Positions 35,201 to 43,824 of a stretch of 64,000 bases of DNA are shown piece after piece. The stretch's first letter is position 1. Every line of letters begins with the position of its first letter. The stretch comes from Planctomycetaceae bacterium. GTDB taxonomy: Bacteria; Planctomycetota; Phycisphaerae; UBA1845; UTPLA1. The position numbers and the translations under genes were made by a program. The stretch is taken from the NCBI GenBank assembly GCA_006969385.1, contig CP030884.1, forward strand, positions 4,706,249 to 4,770,248. Reading direction: 5' to 3'. The notes beneath the pieces were generated by a model that was not told where the DNA came from, did not search any database, and saw only the letters and a list, made by a program, of their open reading frames with translations.

Positions 35201-35669
35201 CGCTCGACAAGATCATCCATGCGATGGCATTTTCGCCGTCGGTCTCGCCGGATGAAATCACCGGGTTATCGAATTCGTTTTGCGGGATTTGATACTGCAC
35301 GCGCCGCAAGGCGTTGGCGACATCCTGCTTGGCGATGTCCTTATCGGTGCCGACTTCAAACTCGAGTTGTACCGTGCTCTGCCCCTGCGTTGCCGTGCCC
35401 GTCATCTTGCGCAGATTGGATGTGCTCTTCAGAACCTCTTCCTGCTTATCGAGGATTTCGCGCTCGACTTCGTCGGGGCTGGCCCCTTCCCAGGTCGTGG
35501 CGACCGTGATCGTCGGTTCGTCGATATTGGGCGTTAGCTGCACGGGCGCGCGCAATGGCGACGGCGCGATGCTCGGCGGTACGATCGTGAGCGCGCCGAA
35601 CAGCACCACCAGAATGACGCCGACCGCCACCTTGACCGGGTTGGAGATAAATTGATCGACCAGCCTCAC
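32217..35669 (-). CDS. RND-family efflux pump inner-membrane transporter
   Basis: Proton-driven efflux transporter of the HAE1/AcrB family, 1150 aa, longer than the usual ~1040. Features in order: helix 1 (VAVGVILVVLFGALTIV), the pore/docking domain, the TM4 segment GLAFAVGMVVDNAIVVLEN with the proton-relay Asp, and a second-half TM10-11 region (LGFVILLGIVVNNGILIVHQ). A Gln/Glu-rich stretch at about residues 620-700 (REIVEKFEIDAKLKPQIAAA) and a Cys-containing block near 710 are extra to the standard periplasmic loops. The start is a GTG overlapping the adaptor gene stop (GTGA). No outer-membrane factor is adjacent. Substrate unknown. Confidence 0.93.
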   Translation of the reverse strand: MRLVDQFISNPVKVAVGVILVVLFGALTIVPPSIAPSPLRAPVQLTPNIDEPTITVATTWEGASPDEVEREILDKQEEVLKSTSNLRKMTGTATQGQSTVQLEFEVGTDKDIAKQDVANALRRVQYQIPQNEFDNPVISSGETDGENAIAWMILSSDRADVHVPELFTFIDEDVKPFLERVEGVSAVDLIGGREREIRIRVDAGRLAASGITFAELRRAIESQNTNVAAGNSAQGKRDVLIRTMGRFESLDDIRNTVVRVDPVGGPVRVSDVADVIDTFKKQYSFVRSKGQFVMAMPAYRETDANVIETMEGLRAAIARVNAEILQHRGLTLELTQVYDETTYINSAIALVRENIFFGGFLAMAVLLLFLRSLSGTLVVALAIPISVIGTLLIIPLLDRNINVVMLAGLAFAVGMVVDNAIVVLENIFRHREMGKSRVQAASDGATEVWGAVLANSLTTIVVFLPILFVQEEAGQLFRDIAIAISGAVALSLLVSITVIPTLASRLLGRSRNTSSAEGSSRIAGAVGGLVSVINCSWALRLLVVVGMTGASIYGSYLLAPEREYLPDGNQNLIFGFLILPPGYNSNEFARIAKTIEDGAAERGIIGVRRFWEVEDGSQEHRELQQQWREIVEKFEIDAKLKPQIAAAEAVIDDSQSDPAARAAAYETIAKVNRQIAEWRIPPPPIDNFFFVTFNGICFMGCSSDNPELIRPLKNVLTRSGSAVPDAIPIFFQSSIFKLDAGNSVDMEVRGTELHEVTTTAGMLMGACAMSGLYQIEPNPNNFSRERREDQIVPDRIRAGELGLTVEDLGFIIRACGDGRVVGQYREGGRSIDLALTVAGTEDPTAGDNTTQAIANVPIATPTGNVVPLAAACDIVRTTSPQEIRHIETQPAVKLTVRPPEGIVLTEAIATIQGILTDMRGEGFGPGKMKIPPSVAVNLAGNAEKLREVWDSLKWLLGLSLLVVFLLMAGLFESFAYPFVIILTVPLAVVGGFIGLAIVHQWSFNNPEMLIQKLDILTILGFVILLGIVVNNGILIVHQSLNFVRGGLSNHEAIVQSVRTRVRPIFMTVLTTFFGQLTLVVRSGSGSELYRGVGAVVLGGLIVSTLFTIVVIPAMLSLFMDTRQHVQAWRGKSAASESSSSVPTSSGLVVD

Positions 35670-36883
35670 GAGGAATGATCCTCATTGCTGCCGGGCTTCG
35701 ACCCATCATCCGACTTTTCGGTCGGCCCGTCTTGGCGATTTTGCCGGACCACGCCGCCCGCCCCCGCGTTGCGCACGATCACTGGACCGGGGCCGCGCAG
35801 CGATTCGTTGCCACGCACGATAATCAAATCTCCGACGGCAACCGCATGGCTTTGAATCGCGTAGGCATCCTGGGCCTCGGCGATAATCTCGACCGGCGCC
35901 GGCGCGCCGGTATGTCCGTTATCGCCGGGTCGCGCGATCCAAATCGTCTTACCGGTCGGGCTCAATACCACGGCATCTTTAGGAACCACGAGATGTTCCT
36001 CGCGCGGTCCCGACGGTAAGGCCGCATGCACGAACATGCCGGAGCGCAAACGTCTGTCCGGGTTGGGAATATCGATCTCGACGGGAAACGTCCGCGCCCG
36101 CAGATCGGCATCGGGCACGATTCGCGCCAACGTTCCGTTCAACGATTCATCAAGACCGGCAACGGACACAAAAATGGTTTGACCGACCGCACAATACGAA
36201 ATCGCCGACTCGTGCACATTCACGCGCGCCCGCACCGTCTCCAAGTCGATTACTTCAAAGACTTGCCCGCCGGTTTCGACCCATTGCCCGAGTTCCGTAA
36301 GCCTACGAACGACGACGCCATCGAACGGCGCTTTGATCTGCATGCGCTCGAGTTGATCCTGGGCACGCTGCATCTCGGCAACGGCGGCGGCGATGCGCGC
36401 TTCGGCCCGTGCAACGCGTTGCTCGGCGGCGCGCAGATCAGCTTCCGAATCGTTCACTTCTTTGTCGGATCGCTGTAACGCCGCCAACCGGGCGATGCGC
36501 TCCTTTTCAAATCGGGCCTTATCCAGATTGGCCTGCTCGAGCGCCAGTTCGGCCTGCCACTCATCACGCCGCGCCTCGGCAGCCGACAGATCGAAACGCT
36601 GCATCGAATCGCGCAGCTTGCACAGCACGTCACCTTTTCGGACCTGAGCGCCGATGTCGACCGTCAGCTCGATGACGGCGCCGGCGACCTCCGCCGCCAA
36701 CACGGTCCGCCGCTGCGGGTTGATGGTTCCCACCAGCCGCGTGGTCGGAGCGATTTCGCGGCGCTCGGCGGGCACGACTTCCACCTGGGCCGGGCCACCG
36801 AACTGTGCGTGTGCACGCGAAACGTGGCACCCGATGGCGAGGCAGATTGCAAATGCGATGGCGTGGGGAGATGTCCTGCTCAC
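35666..36883 (-). CDS. RND efflux periplasmic adaptor (membrane fusion protein)
   Basis: Adaptor of the RND pump, 405 aa. A signal peptide (AIAFAICLAIGCHVSRAHAQ) is followed by lipoyl (AEVAGAVIELTVDIGAQVRKG) and hairpin domains (Arg/Ala/Glu-rich coiled coil at about residues 105-180), the returning lipoyl half (IKAPFDGVVVRRLTELG) and the beta-barrel and membrane-proximal domains. The C-terminal ~45 residues are a disordered Gly/Asp/Ser-rich tail (DDGSKPGSNEDHSS). Its stop is coupled to the RND start by a GTGA overlap. The upstream region holds a TetR-like inverted repeat. Confidence 0.93.
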   Translation of the reverse strand: MSRTSPHAIAFAICLAIGCHVSRAHAQFGGPAQVEVVPAERREIAPTTRLVGTINPQRRTVLAAEVAGAVIELTVDIGAQVRKGDVLCKLRDSMQRFDLSAAEARRDEWQAELALEQANLDKARFEKERIARLAALQRSDKEVNDSEADLRAAEQRVARAEARIAAAVAEMQRAQDQLERMQIKAPFDGVVVRRLTELGQWVETGGQVFEVIDLETVRARVNVHESAISYCAVGQTIFVSVAGLDESLNGTLARIVPDADLRARTFPVEIDIPNPDRRLRSGMFVHAALPSGPREEHLVVPKDAVVLSPTGKTIWIARPGDNGHTGAPAPVEIIAEAQDAYAIQSHAVAVGDLIIVRGNESLRGPGPVIVRNAGAGGVVRQNRQDGPTEKSDDGSKPGSNEDHSS

Positions 36884-36905
36884 GTTCCTTATAGTTCCAT
36901 TATTT

Positions 36906-36928
36906 GACCGATGTACGGCCGGTCGGTC
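36906..36928. promoter_or_regulatory. Candidate TetR-type operator upstream of the RND operon
   Basis: GACCGA (36906-36911) and TCGGTC (36923-36928) form an inverted repeat with an 11-nt centre, 23 bp before the adaptor ATG. TetR-family repressors of efflux pumps often bind repeats containing GACCG and CGGTC. No regulator gene is nearby in the window, so the binding protein is unknown. Confidence 0.35.
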
Positions 36929-37041
36929 GCCTCGACCGGGACCCGCGCGCCGTTTTCAAATCCGCATAAGGCCGGAATTATCAAACCTTTACCTTATTAC
37001 CGCTGAGTGCCTATCATAGTCCAAAGGGATAAATTGGGGGA

Positions 37042-37158
37042 CTGCCGCCCTACGCGGCAGCATTTTATCGCCTATTACCTTTACAGGTTTGTTGACGCGG
37101 GCGACGGCGACGTCGTACGAACCGCGTACCCCAGCTTTTAGCGCGGGCATTGCCCGCG
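37042..37158. other. Two stem-loops upstream of the kinase-like gene
   Basis: First hairpin: CTGCCGC (37042-37048) and GCGGCAG (37054-37060) around a 5-nt loop, followed by CATTTT. Second: CGCGGGC (37142-37148) and GCCCGCG (37152-37158) around ATT, ending 14 nt before the ATG. The second could occlude the ribosome-binding region. Either may also be a dispersed intergenic palindrome. Confidence 0.4.
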
Positions 37159-37172
37159 TCTAGAGACGGTTT

Positions 37173-39575
37173 ATGACGCAATTCGATAAATTCAATCCGA
37201 ACCTTGACTCGGGCGAACACCTCGCCGGCGAGGGCGGGATCGGTTCCTCCGCTTTCGGCGCAGGATCGGGGTTGAACAAATATCGAATTCTCGAACGCGT
37301 CGGTCGCACGCCCTACGCGATTTCCTACATCGCCCGCGATGCATTTTTAGATCGACTCGTTTTTATCAAACAGCTGCAACCGAGCCGCATCGACGACCCG
37401 GTCGCTTGTGCCGATTTTAAGCACGAAGCCCAATTGCTCGCGCGGCTCAGCACCACGTCACGCAACATCGCGCGCATTCACGAATTGATCGGCAACGAAC
37501 AAGGATTATTCCTGGTGTTCGAACACGTCGATGGCGAGATGCTGGAGTTGAAGATCTCCAAGAAGCTGATCGGTGCCACCGGCATACTTAAGATCTTACG
37601 CGGCGGCTGTCTGGCGCTTGGATCGTTGCAGAACCATCGTATCGTGCATCGCGATGCCAATCCGCGCAACTGGTATCTCGCGTCGTCGGGCAATCTGATT
37701 TTGACCAATTTCTCAACGGCATCCACTGAGGGCGACGACCAACCGCCGATGTCCTTTGATTACCGTTACGCCGCACCGGAACTCATCAAAGGAAAACCGA
37801 CCGATTGCCGCGCCGACGTCTATACGCTTGGGCTGATTCTCTACGAAGTCGCCGTCGGACGATTGCAGTTCAAGTCGTTCTGTCGCGATTCGTTCGGCAC
37901 CAGCGATCCATCCAACGACGATTGGGCCGCATGGCATTGCGACGAACGCGCGCTGTTGCCCGACCCACGCGAACTCAACCATCAGGTATCGGCCGGCCTT
38001 GCGACCGTTATCGGAGAGATGACGCGCAAAGATGTGGACGAGCGCGCGGCTTCGGCACAAAAAATCTTGCAGGATGCGCTGCGCCGTCTATCCAATCGCG
38101 GTAACGATCAGGCCAAGGCCCTGCCGCCGCCGACCAATCCGACGCCCGCATATCGCCGCCTGCCGCACGAACAAGCCCAGCCGCATGAAATGCCGGCACT
38201 CGATTGGCTCGTCGATCGACGCAAGGCGACGACCACGCAATCGCTCGATTACAACCTGAAGACAGAGAGTGAAAAGCGGTTGCGCCCGCCGCGAATCGTG
38301 CACGATTACGATGGCCCGGCCGCCCATCGACCGCGCTTGGTAACATCAAACCCGGTCGCGAGCAGCACGACCGTTCCGGCGCGGCGGCGGCGTACCGAAC
38401 AACCCGTCTTGCCGCCGACTCCGCAGGATACCGAAGAACCGAGACGAATTCGCACCAGTGTCATTCTCAGCGCCGTGGCGTTGCTGACGATCATCGGCGT
38501 GAGTGTTTATTTCTCGTTCTTTGCCGTCAACCGCCTCGTCGAGCTGACGCCGAGCCAAAAGGAGGCCAAGGCACTGCTCGCAGACGCACGGACCGCGATA
38601 AGCAACGGCGATATGGAAGGCGCGAGCGATCACCTCCTCGATGTGAAGGCGCTCTCCCTCAACAAGGAACCGCTCGCCGAGTTCGCCGAATCGGCGTCTG
38701 TGCTCGAAACGCTCGTCGACGCATCGAAGGCGGTCGACAACAACGAGTTTCAACGTGCCGAGATTTTGTTGACCGAAGCGCGCATCAACGGTGCCGATCC
38801 CGACCTCATCACGCGTATTCAAAACCGTTTGATCGGTTTGCGCGAGACCCAAGCGATCGAATCGGCCGTGGAAGAACTCCTCGCGTCCGATCGATACGAA
38901 ACCGCGGTGCTTTCCAAGGATGAGTATCGTCGCTATGCCGAAAAGGCCGGTCTCGACCCCGAGCGCCTGGCGGAGCGTTTGGAAAAGGCCCGGACCGATC
39001 GCGAATTCCAGAAGGCCATGGATAAGGCCAACGCGGCGTTGGAAGAGAATGACTTCGAAGCGGCATTGCTCAACACGCGCGATGCGTTGGCGATCCGGGA
39101 AGCCAGTGAAGCGCGCTTGCTGCTGACACGCATCCTCGATCTGAAACGACAAGATGATCTGCGCATTCGCGGCGATCGAGCGATCACAGCGGCCAACTTC
39201 GTGGAAGCCGAAAAGTACTACACCGAGGCGTTGGACATCGAACCCAACGAGGTGCTGGAGGAGCGGCTGCGCGTCGCGACGGCAGCGCGTCTGTTCAACG
39301 AAGCCAACGAAGCGCTTGCACGCGGCGATCTGCTGCAGTGTCAGCGATTGTTGAAGAACTCGATGTGGCAGAAACGCTCGCAGGAAGCTGCCAATATGCT
39401 GGCTCGACTTGCACCCGCGTTTGAGGCCGCAGATGCGACTCGGCGTGCTGACATCGCCATTAACTCGGGTGACCTACCGCTCGCCCGTCGGTTGCTGCGT
39501 GCGGCGATTCCCAATCTACCATCGCCCGCCCGCGAACGTGCCGAGCAAACGCTGTCGCGCATCAAGGGTGACTGA
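37173..39575 (+). CDS. Membrane-anchored Ser/Thr kinase-like protein, DFG motif altered
   Basis: Protein of 800 aa. The N-terminal ~310 residues are a protein kinase fold: a poor Gly-rich loop (VGRTPYAIS near 43-51), the ATP-anchoring Lys in VFIKQL (K66), the helix-C Glu (E85), VHRDANPRN with the catalytic Asp (161) and Asn (166), and APE at 201-203. The DFG motif reads NFS (179-181), losing the Asp that holds magnesium. A Pro/Arg-rich linker, one helix near 428-450 (SVILSAVALLTIIGVSVYF) and a helical extracytoplasmic region to the end (repeats rich in LLADAR, LLTEAR, LLKNS) follow. Likely a receptor-like regulator; kinase activity is doubtful. Confidence 0.83.
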   Translation: MTQFDKFNPNLDSGEHLAGEGGIGSSAFGAGSGLNKYRILERVGRTPYAISYIARDAFLDRLVFIKQLQPSRIDDPVACADFKHEAQLLARLSTTSRNIARIHELIGNEQGLFLVFEHVDGEMLELKISKKLIGATGILKILRGGCLALGSLQNHRIVHRDANPRNWYLASSGNLILTNFSTASTEGDDQPPMSFDYRYAAPELIKGKPTDCRADVYTLGLILYEVAVGRLQFKSFCRDSFGTSDPSNDDWAAWHCDERALLPDPRELNHQVSAGLATVIGEMTRKDVDERAASAQKILQDALRRLSNRGNDQAKALPPPTNPTPAYRRLPHEQAQPHEMPALDWLVDRRKATTTQSLDYNLKTESEKRLRPPRIVHDYDGPAAHRPRLVTSNPVASSTTVPARRRRTEQPVLPPTPQDTEEPRRIRTSVILSAVALLTIIGVSVYFSFFAVNRLVELTPSQKEAKALLADARTAISNGDMEGASDHLLDVKALSLNKEPLAEFAESASVLETLVDASKAVDNNEFQRAEILLTEARINGADPDLITRIQNRLIGLRETQAIESAVEELLASDRYETAVLSKDEYRRYAEKAGLDPERLAERLEKARTDREFQKAMDKANAALEENDFEAALLNTRDALAIREASEARLLLTRILDLKRQDDLRIRGDRAITAANFVEAEKYYTEALDIEPNEVLEERLRVATAARLFNEANEALARGDLLQCQRLLKNSMWQKRSQEAANMLARLAPAFEAADATRRADIAINSGDLPLARRLLRAAIPNLPSPARERAEQTLSRIKGD

Positions 39576-39613
39576 TCGATCTTTGCGACGATCCATTCTC
39601 CATCACACGCAAT

Positions 39614-42430
39614 TTAAGGCTGCGGCGCGAGCTGAACCCGTCTGACGCCGTACGGAAAGTCATTCACGAAGTACGCCTGCGTTGAATCGTTGCCGTGCTG
39701 ATAGAGTCCGCTTGGTCTTACGATTGCGCCCAAATCGCTGCGCTGCACCTTATCGACGAAAGTCGCCGAACTACCGTCCGGCGCGAATCGAAGAAGCGAC
39801 CTGTCGTCGCCGGGTTCCTTCTCCGCGCACACCAATACTTGCCCCTCGTGATTGACGATGGCCCGCCCCGCATCGCTTAACTGCGGCAGTTCCAACTTAA
39901 ACGTGGCTTTTCCATTTTCAAATTGGTAAACGCGTACGCGCGTGCCAGCGTTATCCGTCACGCACAAGTGACCGAATGCAAAACACACGGCGCTCGGCTG
40001 CAAGAAACGATAGTCCGAATCGAGCAAGTCCTGTGGTTCACCCTGACCGTTTAAGATTTGCACGCGATGATTGCCCGTATCGGCCACGTAGATTCGACCT
40101 TCGGCGTCCACTGCCACATCTTGGGGCGCCGCAAAGGCGCCGGGCATAAAGCCGGGCGCGCCGGGCCAACTTTCTTGATTGGGAACAACACGCGTCAGCG
40201 TATGCCGATCGCGCGTGACGTCGTACATCGCAATGCAATGGTTCACCGGGTCGGCCGCGATCAACGTGGCATCCCGAAACGCAAGGCCGGCAAAGTGAGG
40301 TTCGTAACCCGGTTCGGCATCGATGATCGGCATGTAGGGCTGCGTGCCGGCGACCGCATCCCAATACAACATGCGAACCGGTCCCTCCGTATCCAAACTA
40401 ATAAACGCCGTATCCGACCAGATTGCGAGGCTGCGCGCCCGCGATGCGGAAGACAAGAACCCCGGCTCGGACATCGCACCCAACGAACCGTCTTTGGCAA
40501 CCAGTGCGATCGATACGAACACATCTTCAGCGCGTTGCTTAGGTGCAAAGTCGGGCACTACATCCGTCGCTTCGATCAAATCTCGCAATGCGTTATCGCC
40601 GGGCAGACGCACTTCGCGCAAATGCCAGCCTTCATCGTCTTGCCCCGCATAGCCACGACGCTCGTACAAATGCCACTCGCCTATTCGCTCCGGCGCAACA
40701 CCGCGCGGCAATGGCCACGCCAAGACCGCCGCGCCGACCTCCGTCTCTTCCGCCGCCAACGGCACGACGTATGGCGGCGACGTCGGCACCTCGCCGGCCA
40801 CGAATGGCGTATCAAACCTTACCGACCATTGCTGGTCGTGACCGGCAAGCACAGCATCTTGCGCATCGAGCAGCGAAATAAAGTGAAAGGTTTCCTTACC
40901 ACCGAAGCGCAGCCGCACGGCCATCAGACCATTGGAATAGTCTGGTGCAATCGTACCGAAGGCATTCGCCCGGGCACCGATCCCGTCGACCGAAACCGAT
41001 GCCGATACCGCTCGATTGGGGAGTTGCAATCCGCCGCTCTCGTCGGTCGCTGCTTCTATCAACGGGCTATTGCCGCCCGCGCCGCGTAGCAAATATTGCC
41101 CGGATTCAGATTGCCCCAATTGAAAGATGCCGACCTCCACGCCGGGTAACGGCTTGCCATAGCGGTCGTGCACCACAAATCCGATGTTGCCGGGAATCTG
41201 ATTCAAATACGAGCCCCGAGCGCCACGCGGCTTACCGCGAACGGCATTTAGATAGGCCGCCTCGACGCGTGAAAAACGACACCCCGCCACGCCGCCCATG
41301 AAGCCACGCTCGGATTCGCGTAACATATGCGCCACCAGTGCCGGACGACCGAAACGATCGTAGATTCGCGATTGCGCGAGGCTGGTTTCTAAGGGCGAGG
41401 GATCGGCAAGGCCTAGCTGCGCGGCGAGCGACCGCATGGCCGACCAATCAACACGCAAGGTGTAAGCAGCCGCCTTTTGAGAATCTTCCGGCAGTTTGAA
41501 TTCGACCACGGCGTCGTATCGACCGTCTGCCGCGGGCTTGGCGTCAGTCGCGATAAGCTCCAATTTGTCGCAGCGAACGCGTTCGATGATGCCGTTGGGT
41601 GCGACATCGTGCGTGGATGCGGCCATCAGAGCATTGAATGATTGCAGTTGGTATTGAACGAAGTCGGCCACATTGTGCGTGTCGGTCAATCCGAACGCAC
41701 CTTCGGATAATTCTGGCGCAACGCGCACCAATACGCCCAGCGCTTGCACGGGCTCGACAAAGGAATTATTCCACCGCGCGGCTTCTTGTTGCGTGCCGGC
41801 TGCATCGATTAGCACGCGAATTTGCTTTGCTCCAAGGTTGTAATTCCAGGTCGATTCAACGACGTGCGCATCACCCGGTGCAAGCGGAGGCAGTTCTGCG
41901 GTTTTTATCGTTTGATCGTCAGCGTACACCGCAATCGGAACGGATTGGGATGGCGCGAATCCACCGTTCGTTATCGATATGCGCAGCGTGATTGGCTGAC
42001 CGGCTTGATGTCGCTGAGGTGACGCCGCGCCTTGCTTAGCCGTTCCGTCCTCATTTACCAATCCGCGATACGACGATTCGGTTGGCGACCGTTCGATATA
42101 TTGCACCGTAAGATCGGGCAGCGCGGGCTGCGGGACGGGGCGATCGTCGCGACGGAATAGCAGCGTATCGATTTGGCTCGTCGGCACGCGCGTAGGGTTA
42201 CCCGCGGCATTGAAAATCCAAACTTCGTCGGCCCATTCCATGATCTTGCCGACGTACTTGGTGCCATCTTGCATCGTGACGATGTCGAGAAACCCCGGCG
42301 GCGCCGCCTCGTAGCGATATTGCATATCGGCAGGCGCAATCGGTAAGCGATCTTGCGGCTGCGCCGTTGCAAGCGTCGCGAAGATGCACACGCACGCCAT
42401 CGAATTCAGTTTTGTTTGCCAAGTCCACAT
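39614..42430 (-). CDS. Large secreted protein with CARDB-like and NHL-type repeat regions
   Basis: Protein of about 938 aa with a signal peptide (LNSMACVCIFATLATAQ). The N-terminal part contains a CARDB-like immunoglobulin fold (LRISITNGGFAPSQSVPIAVYA, then ESTWNYNLGAKQIRVLID). The middle has a Gly/Pro-rich, fibronectin-like stretch. The C-terminal ~250 residues are NHL-type propeller repeats, best seen in AAPQDVAVDAEGRIYVADTG followed by NHRVQILN, and later FLQPSAVCFAF. NHL and CARDB domains bind proteins or ligands at the cell surface. It converges with the kinase-like gene 38 bp away. No enzymatic motif seen. Confidence 0.7.
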   Translation of the reverse strand: MWTWQTKLNSMACVCIFATLATAQPQDRLPIAPADMQYRYEAAPPGFLDIVTMQDGTKYVGKIMEWADEVWIFNAAGNPTRVPTSQIDTLLFRRDDRPVPQPALPDLTVQYIERSPTESSYRGLVNEDGTAKQGAASPQRHQAGQPITLRISITNGGFAPSQSVPIAVYADDQTIKTAELPPLAPGDAHVVESTWNYNLGAKQIRVLIDAAGTQQEAARWNNSFVEPVQALGVLVRVAPELSEGAFGLTDTHNVADFVQYQLQSFNALMAASTHDVAPNGIIERVRCDKLELIATDAKPAADGRYDAVVEFKLPEDSQKAAAYTLRVDWSAMRSLAAQLGLADPSPLETSLAQSRIYDRFGRPALVAHMLRESERGFMGGVAGCRFSRVEAAYLNAVRGKPRGARGSYLNQIPGNIGFVVHDRYGKPLPGVEVGIFQLGQSESGQYLLRGAGGNSPLIEAATDESGGLQLPNRAVSASVSVDGIGARANAFGTIAPDYSNGLMAVRLRFGGKETFHFISLLDAQDAVLAGHDQQWSVRFDTPFVAGEVPTSPPYVVPLAAEETEVGAAVLAWPLPRGVAPERIGEWHLYERRGYAGQDDEGWHLREVRLPGDNALRDLIEATDVVPDFAPKQRAEDVFVSIALVAKDGSLGAMSEPGFLSSASRARSLAIWSDTAFISLDTEGPVRMLYWDAVAGTQPYMPIIDAEPGYEPHFAGLAFRDATLIAADPVNHCIAMYDVTRDRHTLTRVVPNQESWPGAPGFMPGAFAAPQDVAVDAEGRIYVADTGNHRVQILNGQGEPQDLLDSDYRFLQPSAVCFAFGHLCVTDNAGTRVRVYQFENGKATFKLELPQLSDAGRAIVNHEGQVLVCAEKEPGDDRSLLRFAPDGSSATFVDKVQRSDLGAIVRPSGLYQHGNDSTQAYFVNDFPYGVRRVQLAPQP

Positions 42431-42463
42431 CCGTATCGAATCTCCCTTCGATCGCGATTGCAT

Positions 42464-43386
42464 TCAGATCGTTATCCGTAGCGCCCTACATACATGGCCT
42501 GACGACGGAAAGTTCATCGGCAATTGACATAACTGTGACACCGTCGTCTCATCACGCGATTCAGTCGAGACGCTTGTTCCATAGGCGATGATTTATTTGC
42601 ATGCCCACCCTAGCTATTGTCGTACGGACAGTCGTTGCGCAAGGTTGCTGGCATCTCATACCGACGCTCGTTGCGATGTCCTTGCATCGGGTAGTTACAA
42701 ATTTCCCGTACCAAGTTTTAGGCCTGCTCACAATTGAGGGCGACGGTTGCGCTGTGGCACCGGCTTAATAGCCGATGCATGCTGACAAGTTATTCCCTGT
42801 CGCAGTCGTTCGCGAAGTTGTCATGCATTACCCGGTAACAACTTATGCAAGTGCAAGGCTCTGCTTATCTCGATAGTAATGCAAACGACGACTCAGGTGA
42901 AAATCCATGGCGGCCATAGGTCTCTATTTTTTTGAGACATGGAAGCGGTAGCTCGCGATGAAGATTCCCGTGTTGTTACAAGGGCGTTTCAATATTGCGC
43001 GTTCAGAGCCTGAAATAAGGCACCAGCCATATTGCATTTCCGATTGCGCGACGAGCGTGGCTGCGCATCCGTCACCTGCCGTTTCTCTTGCGTTCGCCCG
43101 AACCATCGAGGCATTGGTGACGATGGGACTTCGGAGCCTGTGCAACGCCCGATTGCGGACGGATTGCTAACGCCTACAACATGGAATCTGAAATTTCAAA
43201 TTTAAAATCTGAAACGATCAGTTTTAAGTTGGTTGTGCGAAATACGAATAATGATGTTAGAAAAAAGAAATTTTATAGTCGGTGGGAATGTTGAAGTTGA
43301 CTAATCACCGATATTGATCGGTTGCCACGATCAAAACCCCTTTCAGACCCTGCCGCACCAATCTGCCCCTACACCGCCTAGATTCC
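42464..43386. other. Long intergenic region without a supported gene
   Basis: About 920 bp between the secreted NHL-type gene and the HIT gene. Short open frames on both strands lack motifs. It contains the second copy of the 50-bp dispersed repeat, and near 43183-43213 an AT-rich stretch with two ATCTGAAA direct repeats around AATTTCAAATTTAA. No terminator with a good T-run was found. Confidence 0.5.
42736..42786 (+). repeat. Dispersed ~50-bp repeat with hairpin (copy 2)
   Basis: Shares GCGCTGTGGCACCGGCT and the following TAATAGCCG with the copy at 32105-32154 (opposite strand), with flanks GAGGGCGACGG and GCTGAC also conserved. The hairpin arms have drifted slightly (GCCGATG for GCCGGTG). 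Confidence 0.8.
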
Positions 43387-43809
43387 TCAACCCAACTTTC
43401 CCTGAATCTTCGATAGCATTTCCTCTACTTCGCCCGCACCATACTGACCGGCGTTCCAGCGATAGCCAAGACCGTCGCCTTCAAATCTGGGAATAAAGTG
43501 GATGTGTAAATGAAAGACGGCCTGCCCCGCCGCTGCGCCGGTGTTTTGCAAAATGTTCACGCCGTCGGCAGAGGTGGCCTGCTGCACGGCCTTTGCCAGC
43601 TTAGGGGCTTGTAAAAAAAGAAACGCCGCTAACTCCGGATCGATATCGCGGATGTCAGCGGCGTGTAATTTCGGAATCAGCAACGTATGACCGGCTGCCA
43701 GCGGGTTGATATCGAGAAAGGCAAGCGCCCGATCGTCTTCCCACACACGGTGGGCGGGAATGACCCCCTCGGCGATTTTGCAGAAGATGCAGTCCGTCGC
43801 GGCGGCCAT
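43387..43809 (-). CDS. HIT-family protein (histidine triad nucleotide-binding)
   Basis: Hydrolase of the HIT superfamily, 140 aa, acting on nucleoside phosphoramidates, dinucleoside polyphosphates or similar substrates. The start DCIFCKIAEGVIPAHRVWED is the family's N-terminal block with the Zn-type C-x2-C pair. The active-site triad HLHIHFIPR carries H-x-H-x-H. It follows rplQ by 15 bp at the end of the ribosomal run, on the same strand, and is probably cotranscribed. Exact substrate not assigned. Confidence 0.93.
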   Translation of the reverse strand: MAAATDCIFCKIAEGVIPAHRVWEDDRALAFLDINPLAAGHTLLIPKLHAADIRDIDPELAAFLFLQAPKLAKAVQQATSADGVNILQNTGAAAGQAVFHLHIHFIPRFEGDGLGYRWNAGQYGAGEVEEMLSKIQGKLG

Positions 43810-43824
43810 AACGAGCGTGCTACC

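Noticed and set aside
37142..37158. Hairpin before the kinase-like gene as an intrinsic terminator
   Set aside because: It is followed by a start codon region without a T-run, and no plus-strand gene lies upstream.
40058..41089. 343-aa open frame on the plus strand
   Set aside because: Antisense to the NHL-type secreted gene, Arg/His-rich without domains.
42924..43170. Short open frames on both strands in the long gap before the HIT gene
   Set aside because: Overlapping frames without motifs, signal peptides or ribosome-binding sites.
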